NCBI GenBank assembly: GCA_963763135.1
Contig: CAVXNJ010000009.1
Coordinates: 682,001 to 746,000 of the forward strand
Reading direction: 5' to 3'
Source: JANMZO01 sp963763135
Lineage (GTDB): Bacteria > Actinomycetota > Acidimicrobiia > Acidimicrobiales > JANYDT01
Length of the DNA: 64,000 nt
Shown: positions 62,301 through 64,000 of the stretch, piece by piece
Position numbering within the stretch: position 1 is the first letter of the stretch
Layout of the letters: each line of letters begins with the position of its first letter
Position numbers and translations under genes: made by a program
The notes under the pieces: generated by a model
What the model was told of the DNA's origin: nothing
Databases searched by the model: none
What the model saw: the letters and a program-made list of their open reading frames with translations, nothing else

Positions 62301-64000
62301 GAAAGATGATGGACCGATCACCGTAATTGCCGGGAGCACGGCGGTCGTCGACGTTCTGGCGAATGACACCGATCCCGACAATGACTCTCTCCGAATCTCG
62401 ACCGTTGGGAATCCGACGGTCGGGCTCGCTGAGTTGTCGGCCGGCAAGGTGCTGTTCACCGCGCCACGCGTCGCCGGTCCTGCTCAACTTCGTTACACAA
62501 TCGTTGACTCTGCGGCGGCGACCGCGACCGCGACCGTGTCGTTCGACGTGGTTGCTGCGCAGCCTGTAGGAAAGCCGCCGGTAGCTCGACCAGATGTCGC
62601 ATCGGGACAAGGTGTCGGAACCGTGGTGACCGTTTCGGTCCTCGACAACGATGAGGACCCAGACGGCGATACGACGAAGTTGACAATCGTGAGTACCGAC
62701 GACCAACAATCCACGATCAGCGCCGATCGTCGATTCATCGACATCAAGATGACGGCTGCGGCCAAGGTCGTCCGCTACACGATTCGCGACGAACAGGGCA
62801 ACACTGCGGTCGGTTCAATTACCGTCACGGTTGGAACAATTGAGACCCTGGTGGCGCGAGACGATCGCGACAAGGTTCGGTCGGGCCAATCAATCGACAT
62901 TGATGTGTTGGCGAACGACACTGTCGACAAGAAGTTCGGTCCACTCCGGGTCATCAGGGTTGGATCGAGCGACGGTGGTGTCGCAGCGATCGTTTCCGGG
63001 AAGCGTGTTCGTTTCGACGCGCTGGCTGGCTACCGCGGTGTCGCATCTTTCTCGTACACAATTTCGGATAGCGCCGGGAACGAAAAGAGCGCAACGGTTC
63101 GACTGGAGATTGCTCCTGGAGCAGCGCCGAACCGTCCGCCCGTCGTCCGCGGTGCCGGACCGGTACTGCTGCGTCCGGGATCGAGCGTGACTATCGATTT
63201 GGCCGGTTTGGCTTCCGATCCGGAGAAGAGCGGGCTCAGCTTCACGCTGGGAGCGGTGCCGAAGCAGGTGGGGGCGTCTATCAGCGGCTCGAAGCTGACG
63301 CTCTCCGCCGACCAGACTGCCTCTCCGTGGCGGGGATCGGTGCCGTTCACCGCCACCGATACTGGCAACGCTGCTGGTTCAAACGTTGTCACTGTTCGTA
63401 TCGAACTGTCGACCACAACGACCGAGTTCGTCACGACAACCACTGCGACCACAATTGCGCCGGTTTTGGATTCGGTTCCTCCCGCCGAGTTGGCCCCCGC
63501 CGAACTTGCGACCACGATACCGGCCGCTACAACCACGTTGGCACCCGAACCAACCGTGGCTCCGACGCTGCCGACGATTCCTCAGCCGACGGAGCCGGTG
63601 ACGCTGCCGACGATTCCTCAGCCGACGGAGCCGGTGACGCTGCCGACGATTCCTCAGCCGACGGAGCCCGTTACGCTGCCGACGATTCCTCAGCCGACGG
63701 AGCCCGTTACGCTCCCGACAATCCCGCAGGCAACTATTCCGCCAACAGTCCCGACGGTCCCGCCAACTTCGGTTGATCCCGCGGTCACGGTGGGTTTGAC
63801 GATTCCTCCGACGTCTGCGCCGACCCCGGTGACGCCACCTCCAACGGTTGCTCCGACTGCGGCGCCGACGGTTGCTCCTACGGTTGCTCCGACTGCTGGT
63901 CCTACGGTGGCTCCGACGGTGGCTCCGACGGTGGCTCCGACGGTTTCTCCGACGGTGGCTCCGACGGTTTCTCCGACTGCGGCTCCGACGGTTTCTCCGA
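59359..64000 (+). CDS. Giant secreted surface protein with cadherin/Ig-like NDxDPDGD repeats and Thr/Pro stalk (3' end outside; frameshifts as sequenced)
   Basis: Over 1540 residues in the window. GTG start 59359; signal peptide to about residue 38. Residues 40-330 form a beta-propeller-like region (VGRDGLMTIEQERGG, VGRDSIYVLEEGRGR). One extra base near 60340 and one missing near 60703 break the frame; both neighbours rejoin cleanly (AETREYATAEIATGGQGVV). Then about ten 90-95-residue repeats each with NDxDPDGD (60649, 60942, 61216, 61492, 61772, 62068, 62353, 62638; two degenerate near 62908 and 63199), a Ca-binding cadherin-like signature. From 63411: Thr/Pro/Val stalk. The N-terminal half corresponds to the Fn3-type member of PFNA clusters. 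Confidence 0.85.
63565..63735 (+). repeat. 36-bp tandem repeat, four exact or near-exact copies plus a degenerate fifth
   Basis: Unit encodes TLPTIPQPTEPV. Copies at 63565-63600, 63601-63636, 63637-63672 and 63673-63708; the last two differ from the first two by GAGCCGGTG to GAGCCCGTT. A shortened copy with CCGCAGGCA continues to about 63735. It is in frame in the stalk of the giant surface protein. Length polymorphism between strains is likely. Confidence 0.95.
63841..64000 (+). repeat. 12-bp PTVAP/PTVSP repeat array running off the window
   Basis: Tandem ACGGTGGCTCCG / ACGGTTTCTCCG units encoding TVAP, TVSP and TAAP, continuing to base 64000. It is in frame with the upstream stalk. The array end and the protein C-terminus (membrane anchor or sortase signal) lie beyond the window. 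Confidence 0.85.

Noticed and set aside
63565..64000. CRISPR-like direct repeats
   Set aside because: Units are contiguous without spacers, in frame and coding for Thr/Pro-rich stalk.
1..64000. tRNA, rRNA or insertion sequence
   Set aside because: None recognised by reading both strands; a covariance-model search was not possible.
45126..64000. PP2C phosphatase expected in PFNA-like clusters
   Set aside because: No PP2C motif found in this window; it may lie downstream of 64000.

Overview
The window is one continuous piece of a high-GC actinobacterial chromosome. GC looks roughly 60-65% by eye, GTG starts are common, and the gene families are typical of Actinobacteria: SARP/BTAD regulator, Ser/Thr kinases with FHA partners, DUF58/transglutaminase modules and class E-like LAxTG sorting. 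The gene mix would suit Acidimicrobiia, but that placement is an inference. I saw no tRNA, rRNA, insertion sequence, prophage or CRISPR array.

Layout. 1-2919 (minus): PRISE-type reductase, YbaK-like deacylase and an amidase cut by the window edge. 3148-10530 (plus): a LivFGHM-type ABC importer with its binding protein, a double hairpin, then a second LivH/LivM pair without ATPases. 10553-21600: scattered catabolic and regulatory genes (Ldh2-type reductase, acyl-CoA dehydrogenase, nitroreductase, metallophosphoesterase, formamidase, cupin, dienelactone hydrolase, MFS exporter, MazEF-type toxin-antitoxin, enoyl-CoA hydratase, DinB/WYL-regulator pair). 21597-28676: a TetR-controlled oxygenase cluster (two TauD-like dioxygenases, P450, quinone oxidoreductase) followed by 5-oxoprolinase PxpABC. 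28690-35498: membrane and surface proteins (unknown multipass protein, LAxTG-anchored protein, NicO metal transporter with a His-rich loop, collagen-like/MopE-like protein, a secreted protein). 35682-44872: a membrane-lipid block (nucleotide-translocase/HEAT/cNMP protein, desaturase, DedA-like protein, CFA-type methyltransferase, cNMP-patatin lipase, phosphatidylserine synthase).

45126-64000 is the most distinctive part. It holds a permuted papain-like protein, a large SARP-ATPase regulator, a compact kinase, two FHA proteins with a 41-residue ORF between them, a transmembrane Ser/Thr kinase, MoxR ATPase, DUF58, a transglutaminase-like membrane protein with no catalytic cysteine, and a very large secreted protein with about ten cadherin/Ig-like repeats and a Thr/Pro-rich stalk that runs off the window. 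The arrangement resembles the kinase/Fn3/AAA-ATPase/DUF58/transglutaminase (PFNA) cluster described in Bifidobacterium, with Ca-binding-type repeats in place of Fn3 and an added SARP/protease-like/second-kinase arm. Phosphorylation-controlled assembly or sensing of a surface filament is the most reasonable inference.

A quality warning: five otherwise well-conserved genes are interrupted by seven single-base frame changes (near 1830, 22642, 22825, 37500, 50915, 60340 and 60703). They are more likely consensus errors than widespread gene decay, and affected genes are listed over their full reconstructed span. Three operator-like palindromes (mazEF, dinB/WYL regulator, tetR/tauD) are clear in the sequence.
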